Assembly (NCBI RefSeq): GCF_014288115.1
Contig: NZ_JACOOK010000001.1
Span: forward strand, 558,001 to 622,000
Direction: 5' to 3'
DNA from: Alistipes_A hominis
Lineage (GTDB): Bacteria; Bacteroidota; Bacteroidia; Bacteroidales; Rikenellaceae
DNA: 64,000 bases
A program made the translations under genes and the position numbers. A model generated the notes under the pieces. It did not search any database. It was not told the origin of the DNA and saw nothing but the letters and a program-made list of their open reading frames with translations. Positions 8,761 to 17,138 of the stretch are shown in pieces; within the stretch, counting starts at the first letter, position 1, and every line of letters starts with the position of its first letter.

Positions 8761-8794
8761 AAATATCCGGGATAATGACTTATCCCGGATATTT
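8761..8794 (-). terminator. terminator beside the truncated ompA copy
   Basis: A 15-bp perfect stem (8761-8775 with 8780-8794, loop TGAC), followed on the minus strand by a T-rich run. It lies at the same distance (offset 3137 bp) from the ompA-like stop codon as the terminator of the intact gene at 11900-11930, although the stem sequence differs. Confidence 0.7.
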
Positions 8795-8811
8795 CGGTTA
8801 AACGATCGACG

Positions 8812-8997
8812 TTATCAGTCGACGTCCACGATAGCCACACGATTCAACGGAATTTCCGGGAATTCGTTGGTACCGCCCTTCGCTACGATCTCCAGCTAGG
8901 AAGCTTTCACGCCCAGACGGTCGACGAGCACTTTGTAAACGGCTTCGGCTCGCTGCTGGCTCAGGTACTGGTTGCGTTTTGCAGAACCGGTAGCGCT
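8812..8997 (-). pseudogene. truncated ompA 3'-end copy with a nonsense codon
   Basis: 186 bases match the 3' end of the OmpA-family gene at 11949-12134 with four differences by eye. The copy encodes only the last part of the OmpA C-terminal peptidoglycan-binding domain (from about SATGSAKRNQ to the C-terminal VD) and stops abruptly at 8997. One difference turns the Gln codon of KASQLEIV into TAG, so even this remnant is not readable through. Collinearity continues at the same 3137-bp offset into the more diverged terminator region (8755 onward). This suggests a former tandem ompA paralog whose 5' part was lost or replaced, rather than a simple target-site duplication. The stop of the neighbouring O-antigen-ligase-like frame lies only 14 nt away. 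Confidence 0.9.
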
Positions 8998-9011
8998 ATT
9001 TGCACTGACCA

Positions 9012-10685
9012 TCATTCATTCTGTTGAATAAATGCGTTTAATTTAAGTATAATCTTATAAACTTCTGTATTTCGTACTTTCATCGGCTTTCTTAAAATTT
9101 CATCGGACAATTGAAGGGCCTTTACTCTTCGGCCCGTTTTATCGTAAATCAACACCAACTGATAAAGGGGTGTAAAACGGTTAGGACACATCCTGGAGGC
9201 TAACCGGGCACACTGTTCCGCTTGGATATAATCGCCGACATTATAATAATTATCTGCCTGCAACACCTGTACATCGCAATCATTCAATTGTCGTTCGCAA
9301 TCTCTCAATACCTGGTTGCTTTGTTGATATTGCCCGGATTTATTCAGAATAGCTCCGTAATTATAAAGAAATTCAGGATCATCAAACTGTTCAATTAAAT
9401 ACAAATCACGATATCGAGTTAACATTTGTTCGCTCACCCCCTGAATGAAGTACTGTTTTTTTAACCGACTCCATACTTTCTCCGATCGAACTTTTCTCAT
9501 AGAATCCACACTAGCATAATAAACAGCAGGCAAAAAGATCGCCAGCAGTAACCAGACAGGAACAGTACCTTTCAATATATCTTGTCCCTGTGATCTTGTG
9601 ATCAGAAACAAGTTCAACGAAACCATAATTAAAACAACCGCATAGGAAAGCGGATAAGAAAACAAACCCAAGATGCCGATTCCCAATAATGACAAGACAG
9701 CCATCTGTTTATCTTCGGTAATTATTATCAGGCTTTTTCTGAATGTAAAAAAGAGAAGTACGGAAAGCAACAAAATCCCCGTCACGCCGAATTGAATCAA
9801 AAAACCAAGATACTCATTAAAAGGAGCTCTGACATTATCAGCAAGATTCCCGAACCGGCTATTCGGATTCTTTTCAAAATAAGCAGCCTGATAAAGCATA
9901 TAGTTTGGCTGAAAAGCATTCGCCCCATGCCCGAAAAACGGTTTATCGGTCACCATATCCCAGGATGACTTCCAAATCAATAACCTCCCATCGGCTGAAT
10001 CTTTTTTATAAAAATACAGGCTTATTCCTCCACCTATAATACACGCGGAAATGAATACGGAAACAAGCCATTTGATTTTTTCGGAAAGCGACGCAAAAGA
10101 TTTATAAGTATATCGCAACAAACAGATCGCACCGATCGCTCCTGCAGCGATTAGTCCGGCCCGTGACTTCGACAATACAAGTCCTGTCAGGAAAATTCCG
10201 ATTGCACAGATTCCGAGAATCCGTAACAGAAATCCGCGGCGGACAACCTGATATACTGCAAAAGGAAGCAGCGCAATCAGCATCGATGCAAAACCGGCAG
10301 GATTATCAAAATGTCCGCAAGTCCCCAAAACATCTGATTTTTAACGGGAAATACCATACAAAGTTTCGCAAATCCCCAATAAAACAATGACAACAGATAA
10401 CAAACGGATATCCCGCTCTCCGAAAAGAGTTTTCAGGATCACAAAAACTCCCAAGACTAAACCGATCCTGTAAAAAAGGTTTCGTTCCGGGAAAGGTGAA
10501 AAAAGTCCGAAAACAGCAATCAACCCCAGAAAACTTAGCAAAAAAACCTCACCGGCATTCAGGAAAAACTTTCGTCTTATTCGAAATAGCAAAACGATTG
10601 CAGCCACTACTATCGTAATAGTGGCTGCAAACTGAATGAATGTATTCTGACTTATCTCAGATATCAGAAACTGTAGAAATGACAC
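9012..10685 (-). pseudogene. O-antigen ligase (Wzy_C-like) with TPR tail, split by in-frame stop
   Basis: Two frames, 10685-10341 and 10328-9012, are in the same phase, separated only by TAA at 10341-10343 and five codons. The first has three to four hydrophobic segments and ends in LYGISR. The second resumes at the family landmark CGHFDNPAGFASM, continues with SKSRAGLIAAGAIGA and about seven membrane segments, then a roughly 170-residue soluble tail with TPR-like helices (for example YLIEQFDDPEFLYNYGAILN). Joined, the product would be about 557 aa, a size usual for Bacteroidota O-antigen ligase/polymerase relatives. The first frame opens at GTG 10685, five bases after a stop codon, so the 5' end may also be damaged. 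Alternatives are a sequencing error or stop-codon readthrough. The gene is clearly AT-richer than the flanks. Confidence 0.8.
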
Positions 10686-10797
10686 AATTTAATACATAAT
10701 TAGCAAAAGAAAAAACGACATTCTTTTTGATTTCGTTGCTCCTTATACCATAAATTCTCCGCAATAAAAATCACGATTATTGTTAGATTCCACCGTC

Positions 10798-11028
10798 TCA
10801 GTAAGGTTTCACACAATAATAAAACGCTGAAGCGATAAAAATTACTGCTATAATAACTATGCGAATGATTCTTAATGCTTTTTTGTTGGTTATAGATTCT
10901 TGCGACACAGTCAAGATAAGCGAACAAGTTATTAAGACCGTTAAAAACCACGTTCGCGTCCAAATGAGAATAACAAGGACGATACATGAAAAAACAACCG
11001 CGACTTTGTATAACAATTTGCTGCGCAT
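10798..11028 (-). CDS. small three-helix membrane protein (immunity-like architecture)
   Basis: A 76-aa protein with basic N-terminus MRSKLLYK and three hydrophobic segments (about residues 9-24, 26-41 and 52-70), a loop QESITNKKALR and a short tail CVKPY. I recognise no named family. ATG 11028 follows the stop of the 221-codon gene by 4 nt, so the two are almost certainly translated from one message. Small polytopic proteins directly behind a secreted or membrane-active protein gene often act as immunity or accessory factors; that is inference here. It lies inside the AT-rich cassette between the two ompA segments. Confidence 0.65.
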   Translation of the reverse strand: MRSKLLYKVAVVFSCIVLVILIWTRTWFLTVLITCSLILTVSQESITNKKALRIIRIVIIAVIFIASAFYYCVKPY

Positions 11029-11032
11029 AAGC

Positions 11033-11698
11033 CTACATATCCACCATACTACCAGGAACCTGCGGCCTAATAAGCCCTGTATGCTGCGTTCCGGGAGCTA
11101 AGTCGCAGTCAATAATTATTCCATTCGGATAATCTGATGCTAAACGGCCTAGCCCCACAGAGGCTAAAGCACTTGCCGCAGCTGTTATGGCCGCAACAGG
11201 CGTAGCTGCAGGAAGGGCTGCAGAAAAAGTTGCAATTATAGATGCCAAATCTGCACCATCAGAGATACCCTTTAACATCTCATTAGATATATAGATATCA
11301 CAACCGCTCCAAAAAAAATCCACGTTCGTCGTTCCCCCTTCCGGAATTTCCACACCCCCTCCTTTTGTCATTCCTAACAAGATCGGAGCATTCGGATCAA
11401 TGAATCGAACTACATTAGGCGAAACCTCAACAGGAATTAAACCATCCGATTGAGCCTCGGCTAAATTTCGATTCTGGGCGTCCATACAAGTTTTGAAGTG
11501 ATCGAATAACCTGTCGGAAATCCCGACTTCACTCCCCGACCGAAGATTCATTTCAAATTTACCTTTAGAAAAAATCACTTTTTTGTCAATCCGCGCCTGC
11601 GCTTCATGATAAACCGACATTTGAGTTTCGGACATCTGCCCATTTACAACCGCAAGATCAAGATCAAGAAATCTTTCCAAGATATGAATATAAAACAA
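11033..11698 (-). CDS. uncharacterised protein with hydrophobic Ala/Gly-rich C-terminal half
   Basis: The product has two parts. About 85 residues are charged and helical (ERFLDLDLAVVNGQ, QARIDKKVIFSKGKFEMNLR). After a mid-region with GGGVEIPEGGTTNVDFFWSG comes DIYISNEMLKGISDG, a roughly 45-residue Ala-rich hydrophobic stretch (ASIIATFSAALPAATPVAAI onward) and a closing SDYPNGIIIDCDL segment. The layout 'W-G-x-x-I-Y-x-S, helical hairpin, N-G-I-x-I' resembles unnamed families with membrane-active or bacteriocin-like character; this is by recollection only. No cleavable signal peptide is seen. The frame begins right after a stop with only TTG codons (11698, 11680) before ATG 11635, so the 5' end may be truncated. 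It is coupled to the 76-aa membrane protein. Confidence 0.6.
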   Translation of the reverse strand: MFYIHILERFLDLDLAVVNGQMSETQMSVYHEAQARIDKKVIFSKGKFEMNLRSGSEVGISDRLFDHFKTCMDAQNRNLAEAQSDGLIPVEVSPNVVRFIDPNAPILLGMTKGGGVEIPEGGTTNVDFFWSGCDIYISNEMLKGISDGADLASIIATFSAALPAATPVAAITAAASALASVGLGRLASDYPNGIIIDCDLAPGTQHTGLIRPQVPGSMVDM

Positions 11699-11899
11699 AA
11701 CGTTCGATTTTCAAAACAAATTCATTAAAAAGTCAGAAAATCCGACCGCGTAACGAACGAAGCTAGTTTTTAACTTTTGAAATACCGATCCTCCTACATT
11801 GATTTCAGGAAAGAATCCGACATCCGAAACACGATATGCCGGCATATTTGTTTCAGAAAGAAACGGGAGCCGTATTCCGATATCCCGACAAAAAACAAA
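11699..11899. other. spacer between cassette and ompA terminator
   Basis: No convincing gene. A minus-strand 44-codon frame (11845-11711) ending FSDFLMNLF is open but lacks supporting features. The junction between the AT-rich cassette and the ompA 3' flank must fall in this stretch. Confidence 0.45.
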
Positions 11900-11930
11900 A
11901 ATAACCGGAATGAACGGGCCATTCCGGTTA
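11900..11930 (-). terminator. ompA terminator
   Basis: A 12-bp perfect stem (11900-11911 with 11919-11930), followed on the minus strand by a T-rich run, 22 nt after the ompA stop codon. Confidence 0.75.
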
Positions 11931-11948
11931 TCGTTAATGATTTGTCTT

Positions 11949-12134
11949 TTATCAGTCGGCGTCCACGATAGCCACACGATTCAACGGAATTTCCGGGAAT
12001 TCGTTGGTACCGCCCTTCGCTACGATCTCCAACTGGGAAGCTTTCACGCCCAGACGGTCGACGAGCACTTTGTAAACGGCTTCGGCTCGCTGTTGGCTCA
12101 GGTACTGGTTGCGTTTTGCAGAACCGGTAGCGCT
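11949..12134 (-). repeat. intact partner of the 186-bp ompA repeat
   Basis: Direct repeat of 8812-8997 in the same orientation, offset 3137 bp, about 98 % identical by eye (four differences). This copy is the functional 3' end of the OmpA-family gene. Confidence 0.92.
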
Positions 12135-13127
12135 GTCGGCATAACCCACGATCTTGAACTTCTTGTCCGGATAAGCCTTCATGAATTTGGCTACATAACC
12201 CAGGTTCATGATCTCTTTCGCAGACAGGGTGTAGCTGCCGATATTGAAGAACGTACCCATGATCGGGCCTTCGATTTCGGGAGCCGGAGCAGGCGTCGTT
12301 TTCACTTTGTTCTTTTCGGCTGCCAGTTCGTCGGCCAGACGTTTCGCATTGGCCTGCGCATCGGCCAGATCCCCTTCCAGCGAAGCGATCTTGTTGTTAT
12401 ACGGAGTCAGGTCTACCGGAACCGGAACGATCGGACGGCTGAAGCCGCGACGGTTCAACTTAAAGGTCAGACCGGCCGTAATGGTCGTCATTCCTTCGCC
12501 CTTGCTGCCGCGAACGACGCCGTCGAAACGCTGGTTAACGACCATCTGCTTCACTTCGAGGTTCAGGTCTACCAGACCGCCCAGACGGATGTTGTTCAGC
12601 AAACCGTACGTGAAGGCGAACTCGTTGTTATAGGCGTGGTTTCCGAACGAACGGGCCCAACCGAAACCGACATAAGGTACGAAATTCCAGGTACGGGTTT
12701 CCTTATAACCGCCGATCGCGTTGGAGATATTCCACATTACGTCGGCGTGCAAGTTCGATACGTTGAACTTTTCACGGAACATTCCCCTCGAATCGGCAGA
12801 TTCCGATGCGACCGCGTACATGGTACGGGCGTTCGTCCAGCCGTAAGCTTTCAGGCCCGAATACTGCAAACGCAGTCCCACGCTCGGAGTGACCCATTTA
12901 CCGACAGCCACGTCCAGAGCCGGCGCAAGGCGCTTACCGCCGTAACTGTCATTCTCTCCTTCATAAATATTGATACCTCCGGCAACACTGATAAAAATGT
13001 TGTCGAACAAACGATTGGTCAGGTAGGGGCCTCTGCGGGTCTGGGCTTCCTGAAGTCCGACTACCTCCTGAGCAAAAGCCGGCGCACATGCGACCGTCAA
13101 CGCCACTGCAATGAAAAATCTTTTCAT
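11952..13127 (-). CDS. OmpA-family outer-membrane porin/peptidoglycan anchor
   Basis: The 391-aa protein starts MKRFFIAVALTVACAPAFAQ, a clear Sec signal. An N-terminal eight-strand-type beta-barrel domain follows (about residues 30-235; VGLRLQYSGLKAYGW, YVGFGWARSFGN, GLVDLNLEVKQMVV). Then come a coiled linker with LEGDLADAQANAKRLADEL and an OmpA C-terminal domain (about 285-391: FFNIGSYTLSAKEI, KIVGYADSATGS, NQYLSQQRAEAVYKVL), which binds peptidoglycan. Major OmpA-like porins of this layout are abundant in Alistipes and Bacteroides. An in-frame ATG two codons upstream (13133) is also possible. A leader of about 160 nt runs back to the promoter at 13293. The 3' end is duplicated at 8812-8997. 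Confidence 0.94.
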   Translation of the reverse strand: MKRFFIAVALTVACAPAFAQEVVGLQEAQTRRGPYLTNRLFDNIFISVAGGINIYEGENDSYGGKRLAPALDVAVGKWVTPSVGLRLQYSGLKAYGWTNARTMYAVASESADSRGMFREKFNVSNLHADVMWNISNAIGGYKETRTWNFVPYVGFGWARSFGNHAYNNEFAFTYGLLNNIRLGGLVDLNLEVKQMVVNQRFDGVVRGSKGEGMTTITAGLTFKLNRRGFSRPIVPVPVDLTPYNNKIASLEGDLADAQANAKRLADELAAEKNKVKTTPAPAPEIEGPIMGTFFNIGSYTLSAKEIMNLGYVAKFMKAYPDKKFKIVGYADSATGSAKRNQYLSQQRAEAVYKVLVDRLGVKASQLEIVAKGGTNEFPEIPLNRVAIVDAD

Positions 13128-13292
13128 AATCAATCTGTTTTAATAGTAAAATTTTTTTTAAAATGATTTAACCATAAAATCATCGAACTTCAAATCCATC
13201 CCCGTTATATTCCAAGGTGGCAGGCTCCAAACCTCGTCCAATGTTGTATCTTATTTTCACATACTTACTTCAAACTTTCTGCCACGTGTGCA

Positions 13293-13325
13293 AATTTATA
13301 AAACTTTTTTCAAAAATATCAAATT
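13293..13325 (-). promoter_or_regulatory. ompA promoter with long leader
   Basis: The minus strand reads TAAATTTG (13300-13293) with TTTG 21 nt upstream (13325-13322), a good Bacteroidota -33/-7 pair. It leaves an untranslated leader of roughly 160 nt before ATG 13127. Confidence 0.6.
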
Positions 13326-13478
13326 CCACCGGCTCCATCAACTGAAAGATCATTTTTTTCACTTTTTTTCGATATTAGAAAGCGAACAACAACAAACTAC
13401 GTACCAATACTTTAAATGAAACAAAAAAAAATCGCATCCTCTTTTTCCGGACAATCGCAAAATAAAACGGAATATTTC

Positions 13479-13509
13479 TTTGGCACATAACGAATAATTA
13501 CTATATTTG
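13479..13509 (+). promoter_or_regulatory. promoter of tRNA-Pro(CGG)
   Basis: TTTG at 13479-13482 and TATATTTG at 13502-13509 are 19 nt apart, 14 nt before the tRNA. Confidence 0.65.
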
Positions 13510-13523
13510 CGCTCGATTTGTCG

Positions 13524-13598
13524 CGGGGTGTAGCGCAGTCCGGTTAGCGCGCCAGCTTCGGGAGTTGGAGGTCCCGGGTTCGAATCCCGGTACCCCGA
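13524..13598 (+). tRNA. tRNA-Pro (anticodon CGG)
   Basis: Cloverleaf with acceptor CGGGGTG/TACCCCG, anticodon stem CCAGC/GTTGG (one G-T pair) around loop TTCGGGA (anticodon CGG), T arm GGGTTCGAATCCC and discriminator A. CCA is not encoded. It shares most of its sequence with the tRNA-Pro(TGG) at 6277-6351. Confidence 0.97.
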
Positions 13599-13603
13599 CA
13601 ATG

Positions 13604-13645
13604 AAAGAGAAGCACTTACGTATTGCGTAAGTGCTTCTCTTTTTA
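13604..13645 (+). terminator. tRNA-Pro(CGG) terminator
   Basis: A 17-bp perfect stem (13604-13620 with 13626-13642, loop TATTG) running into a T tract directly after the tRNA. Beyond it, 13646-13890 shows no gene. Confidence 0.85.
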
Positions 13646-13890
13646 TCATACCCGGCGAAAAACGCTTCGACCGCCCCGGTCATTCTGACATGCCGGCCTG
13701 TCACGGACATTCCGACAGTTCGGGATGCTAACCGGAAATCCGGCCGTAAAGAAATCGCAAATACCATTTACCGAGCCGTCCGCAACATTCCGAACGATGC
13801 AAACCACGACAAATGGAACTCCCCGGAAAACCTCCGGAGCGAACGCCCGGTTTCATCGGACTGAAGAAATGAAAAAACGCCGCAGAAAGA

Positions 13891-14484
13891 TTACAGCGGC
13901 CGGCGGTTATGCAGCGCATGGGCAATGGTCAGGTCGTCGGCATAATCCAACTCGTCCCCGAACCCGATCCCGCGAGCGATCGAAGTCAGACGGACTCCTT
14001 CGCACGCTTGCAGCCGTCTCGATATATAGAAAGAAGTGGTCTCTCCTTCGACCGTCGTACTCAGTGCAAGGATCACCTCCCTGACATCCCCGCTCGCCAG
14101 ATGGTCGAGCAGCAGGTCGATCTTCAGGTCGGACGGACCGATCCCCTGCATCGGCGAAATGACGCCCCCCAAAACGTGATACAGACCGTTATACTGCCGC
14201 GTATTTTCGATCGAAAGCACGTCTTTGACCTGTTCGACCACACAGACCGTCGACCGGTCGCGCGTCGCATCGGAGCATATTTCGCAGACATCGCCGTCGG
14301 AGAGGTTGTTGCATCGGGAACAATAGCGGATATCGGAACGGAAACGGGCCATCGCCTGCGTCATCAACATCACGTCATGCTCTTCCATCCGCAGCATGTG
14401 CATCGCCAGGCGCATCGCGGTACGCCGGCCTACGCCCGGCAACCGCGACAGCTCGCTCACCACGTCGTCCAGTAATTTCGACAT
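13891..14484 (-). CDS. recR: recombination mediator RecR
   Basis: RecR forms a ring clamp with RecO/RecF and loads RecA at gaps. The 197-aa product has the helix-hairpin-helix region LSRLPGVGRRTAMRLAMHML at the N-terminus, a zinc finger of four cysteines (CSRC...CEIC, about residues 57-72), then a Toprim domain with VVEQVKDVLSIE and YHVLGGVISPMQGIGPSDL. Length is standard. It is the last gene of a batD-batE-recR run, 7 nt after batE, an arrangement that suggests co-transcription rather than shared function. Confidence 0.97.
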   Translation of the reverse strand: MSKLLDDVVSELSRLPGVGRRTAMRLAMHMLRMEEHDVMLMTQAMARFRSDIRYCSRCNNLSDGDVCEICSDATRDRSTVCVVEQVKDVLSIENTRQYNGLYHVLGGVISPMQGIGPSDLKIDLLLDHLASGDVREVILALSTTVEGETTSFYISRRLQACEGVRLTSIARGIGFGDELDYADDLTIAHALHNRRPL

Positions 14485-14491
14485 CTCCCCG

Positions 14492-15259
14492 CTAATCGAT
14501 CATTTCGATGGCCGAAACCTGAACCCAGCCCTTGTTACCATCGGCGATACGTATTTCACGCCAGTCGCCCAGCGAATCGCCGACCGCCACCTTCGTTCCC
14601 TCGTGCAATACGAAAATATCCTTGCTCTGCGGATCGGGCGAACTCTTGACCGGAGCCGCCGTACTCATCACGATCGCCTCTGCGGGATGGATGCGCTGGC
14701 TGCGCCCGACGGCCGCATAAACGACCGCCAGCGCGAACGCCGCGACGGAAACCAAAGCCCCGTAAAACCCGGCCTTCTGCAGCGCGACGCGGCGCAGCAG
14801 CAGGTAAGCGCCGAGTCCGACGAGCGTCAGCGCGAAAAAGAGCAGGCTCAATGCCGCCCACGCGTTACTGCTCAGGCTGTTCCCCAATCCGATCAGCCAA
14901 CGCTTCGCGAAAAAAACGGGAACCGCATCGATCTTGTCCTGCACATAAGCGTTGGCGATCGACAGGTTGTAACGGATATCGTCGTCGGAAGGCGCGAGTT
15001 TCAGCGCCCGGTTATAGTTCAGGATCGCCTTGCCGTTCATACCGCGTTTGAAATAGGCGTTCCCGAGATTCAGGTAAAGCCGGTCGCTTTCGAGTCCCGA
15101 ATCGAGCAGCTTTTCATAACCGTCGATGGCGGCTACGTAATCGGCATTGATATACGCCGTATTGGCATCGTCCCAGATTTTATCGGCATCCGCCTGCGCG
15201 ACAACCGTGCCGCAACACAGCGCAACCAGCGGAAATACGATCAGAATGATCTTTTTCAT
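14492..15259 (-). CDS. batE: BatE-like TPR and SH3 membrane protein
   Basis: A 255-aa protein. MKKIILIVFPLVALCCGTVVAQ is a signal peptide, followed by TPR repeats (about residues 25-110, including YLNLGNAYFKRGMNGKAILNY), two membrane segments (about 128-148 and 158-178) and a C-terminal bacterial SH3 domain (KDIFVLHEGTKVAVGDSLGDW, WVQVS). This order is that of BatE of the Bacteroides aerotolerance operon, thought to support envelope and oxidative-stress fitness. ATG 15259 is used rather than 15268 because it starts the signal peptide. It lies 10 nt after batD; batA, batB and batC are not beside it. Confidence 0.88.
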   Translation of the reverse strand: MKKIILIVFPLVALCCGTVVAQADADKIWDDANTAYINADYVAAIDGYEKLLDSGLESDRLYLNLGNAYFKRGMNGKAILNYNRALKLAPSDDDIRYNLSIANAYVQDKIDAVPVFFAKRWLIGLGNSLSSNAWAALSLLFFALTLVGLGAYLLLRRVALQKAGFYGALVSVAAFALAVVYAAVGRSQRIHPAEAIVMSTAAPVKSSPDPQSKDIFVLHEGTKVAVGDSLGDWREIRIADGNKGWVQVSAIEMID

Positions 15260-15269
15260 CTTATGCATG

Positions 15270-17102
15270 TTACTTTTTAATTACCGATTCCAATTTGGAA
15301 AGAATCCCCGCCGCAGAGCCGTAAAGTTCGCTCATCCGCCCCGAGGACGACGGCGAATACTGCGCATACTCGCAGTGGGTGATCGTATCGATAAACTGCC
15401 CGGTCAATTCGGCCGAAACGTTGCGCTTGAGCAATTCCTCGCGGATATTGTCTTTCGTCAGGTTGGCGACCGGAATGTTCAGCTTATCGCTCATGTAACC
15501 CCACAACGCCTTCAGCATCTCTTCGTAAAACGCTTTTTCACTCCCTGCGTTCATGTGCTGGAAGGCGGCCCGCAAACGCTGCAACGCCACTTTGTTCGCT
15601 TTCCGGTTACGCACCAGCACGGTATTCTGCATCTCGCTCAGGCGTTTTTTCAGATAAAGATATCCTCCGGCGAAAACGAGCAGGATCAGCGCCAGCGCCG
15701 CAAAATAGGCCGTACTGCCAAACAGTAGGTTCCCGCGCCGCGTCAAACACGGATCGCCGATACGGATGAAACGGATATCCTTGTCCAGAATCTTCAGATC
15801 CTCCTTATTGATTCCGCTGACGATCCCCGACACCCCGCCTCCGCCGGTCGAATCGGGACGCACCTCGATGTTGAACGACGAAGTATTCAGCGTCACATAC
15901 TTGGCCGCATCCGGATCGAAATAACTGAATTCCACCGGATTGATCGTATAGCTACCCTCTGCGCGCGGGATGAACGGGTATTCGAACTGGCGGTAACCGG
16001 TAATCCCGTTCGCATTGTGCGCGAGGCTCTCGGTCGTCTTCTTGTTGTATTGCTCGAACGACGTAGGCATTTCGACCGTCGGAGCCTGGATCAGCGGCAA
16101 GTTGCCGCTGCCGGATATCTTCAGGGTAAAATTGTCGGACGCATTGGCCGACATCGTTTTCTTGTCGATCCCACCGCTCATCTGGAACTGTCCGACCGCT
16201 CCGTTGAACGAAGCGGGAGCCCCCGCGGGGAAATCCTTGACCGTAATCGCTACCGGCGCGGTCGACAGGTTTTTCCGCACCTCCTGCACCGTTTGCCCGC
16301 CTCCGAAAAAGTCGTCGAACAACGACTGCCCGCGCGGCGAGGTCTGCATAACGATCTGCGCGACGGCATTCAGGCTGAACTGCTCAATGTGCAACTGCCC
16401 GGCCTGCTGCGGATAGAGCAGCACTTCCCGGATAATCTTGGCGTCGTACACTTTCCCGTTCAACGTCTCCCGCTGCCAGCCGTATCCCTGCACATCGAGA
16501 TCCTGCACCCAGAAACCGTTGAATGCCGGATACTTAACATTATCCAATCCTCCCAACTGCACCCGCGTATAAATTTTGAATGTGGCCCGGATCGGCTGTC
16601 CTTTGAATACGTTGTTGCGGTTGACCGCAACCCGCACCAGCAGATCGTCGGCCCCCAGCTTCGCCGACCGCGCCTCCCCCGCCTGCTTTTCGCCTCCGCC
16701 GGCGCCCGGCCGGACTGAAGCTTCGTCGGCGATCACCTCGATCGTCAACGGCTGCGTCCCGTAGCTCTTCCCGTCCACCCTGACCGACGCCGCCGAAATC
16801 GAAGCCTTGCCGACCGACGAAGCCTGAATGACATAAGTGTAGGTAAAAGACGAAGTCTTGGTCACGTTGCCGTTGACGATCGACACCGAAGTGCCTTCCG
16901 ACAGGGTCGGCCCGGCCACTACGTCGAATCCGTCGAACGTCGGCGGCACGAACTCCTCGGGCTTGGCATTGAGCGAAAACTCGATGCGGAAAGCCTCCCC
17001 GACGGCCACGACGGCCGGCGCATTCGCCTCGAACTCGACTTTCTGAGCAAAAGCGGCCACCGAAACGAACAGGAAAGCCGCCGCCCAAAACAGATGCTTC
17101 AT
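15270..17102 (-). CDS. batD: BatD family protein
   Basis: A 610-aa envelope protein with signal peptide MKHLFWAAAFLFVSVAAFAQ. Repeated beta-sandwich oxygen-tolerance domains follow (FRIEFSLNAKPEEFVPPTFD; later RVAVNRNNVFKGQPIRATF and KTMSANASDNFTLKISGSGN), the hallmark of BatD. A membrane segment lies near residues 458-478 (AYFAALALILLVFAGGYLYL), and a cytoplasmic helical tail contains ALWGYMSDKLNIPVANLTKD. It heads the batD-batE-recR unit, with a -7 box about 37 nt upstream. In Bacteroides, batD usually follows batA-batC; here a divergent lipoprotein gene lies upstream instead. Confidence 0.92.
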   Translation of the reverse strand: MKHLFWAAAFLFVSVAAFAQKVEFEANAPAVVAVGEAFRIEFSLNAKPEEFVPPTFDGFDVVAGPTLSEGTSVSIVNGNVTKTSSFTYTYVIQASSVGKASISAASVRVDGKSYGTQPLTIEVIADEASVRPGAGGGEKQAGEARSAKLGADDLLVRVAVNRNNVFKGQPIRATFKIYTRVQLGGLDNVKYPAFNGFWVQDLDVQGYGWQRETLNGKVYDAKIIREVLLYPQQAGQLHIEQFSLNAVAQIVMQTSPRGQSLFDDFFGGGQTVQEVRKNLSTAPVAITVKDFPAGAPASFNGAVGQFQMSGGIDKKTMSANASDNFTLKISGSGNLPLIQAPTVEMPTSFEQYNKKTTESLAHNANGITGYRQFEYPFIPRAEGSYTINPVEFSYFDPDAAKYVTLNTSSFNIEVRPDSTGGGGVSGIVSGINKEDLKILDKDIRFIRIGDPCLTRRGNLLFGSTAYFAALALILLVFAGGYLYLKKRLSEMQNTVLVRNRKANKVALQRLRAAFQHMNAGSEKAFYEEMLKALWGYMSDKLNIPVANLTKDNIREELLKRNVSAELTGQFIDTITHCEYAQYSPSSSGRMSELYGSAAGILSKLESVIKK

Positions 17103-17138
17103 CAAACGTAACATATTGCTATCGGATCAATTTAACCG

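Noticed and set aside
8812..8997. Target-site duplication or att site of an integrative element
   Set aside because: At 186 bp it is far too long for an IS duplication, no integrase or transposase is present, and collinearity extends into a diverged terminator, which fits a decayed gene copy better.
11711..11977. 88-codon minus-strand frame running from the ompA end into the cassette
   Set aside because: It spans the ompA terminator and has no consistent composition; at most its last 44 codons could be a small peptide, with nothing to support it.
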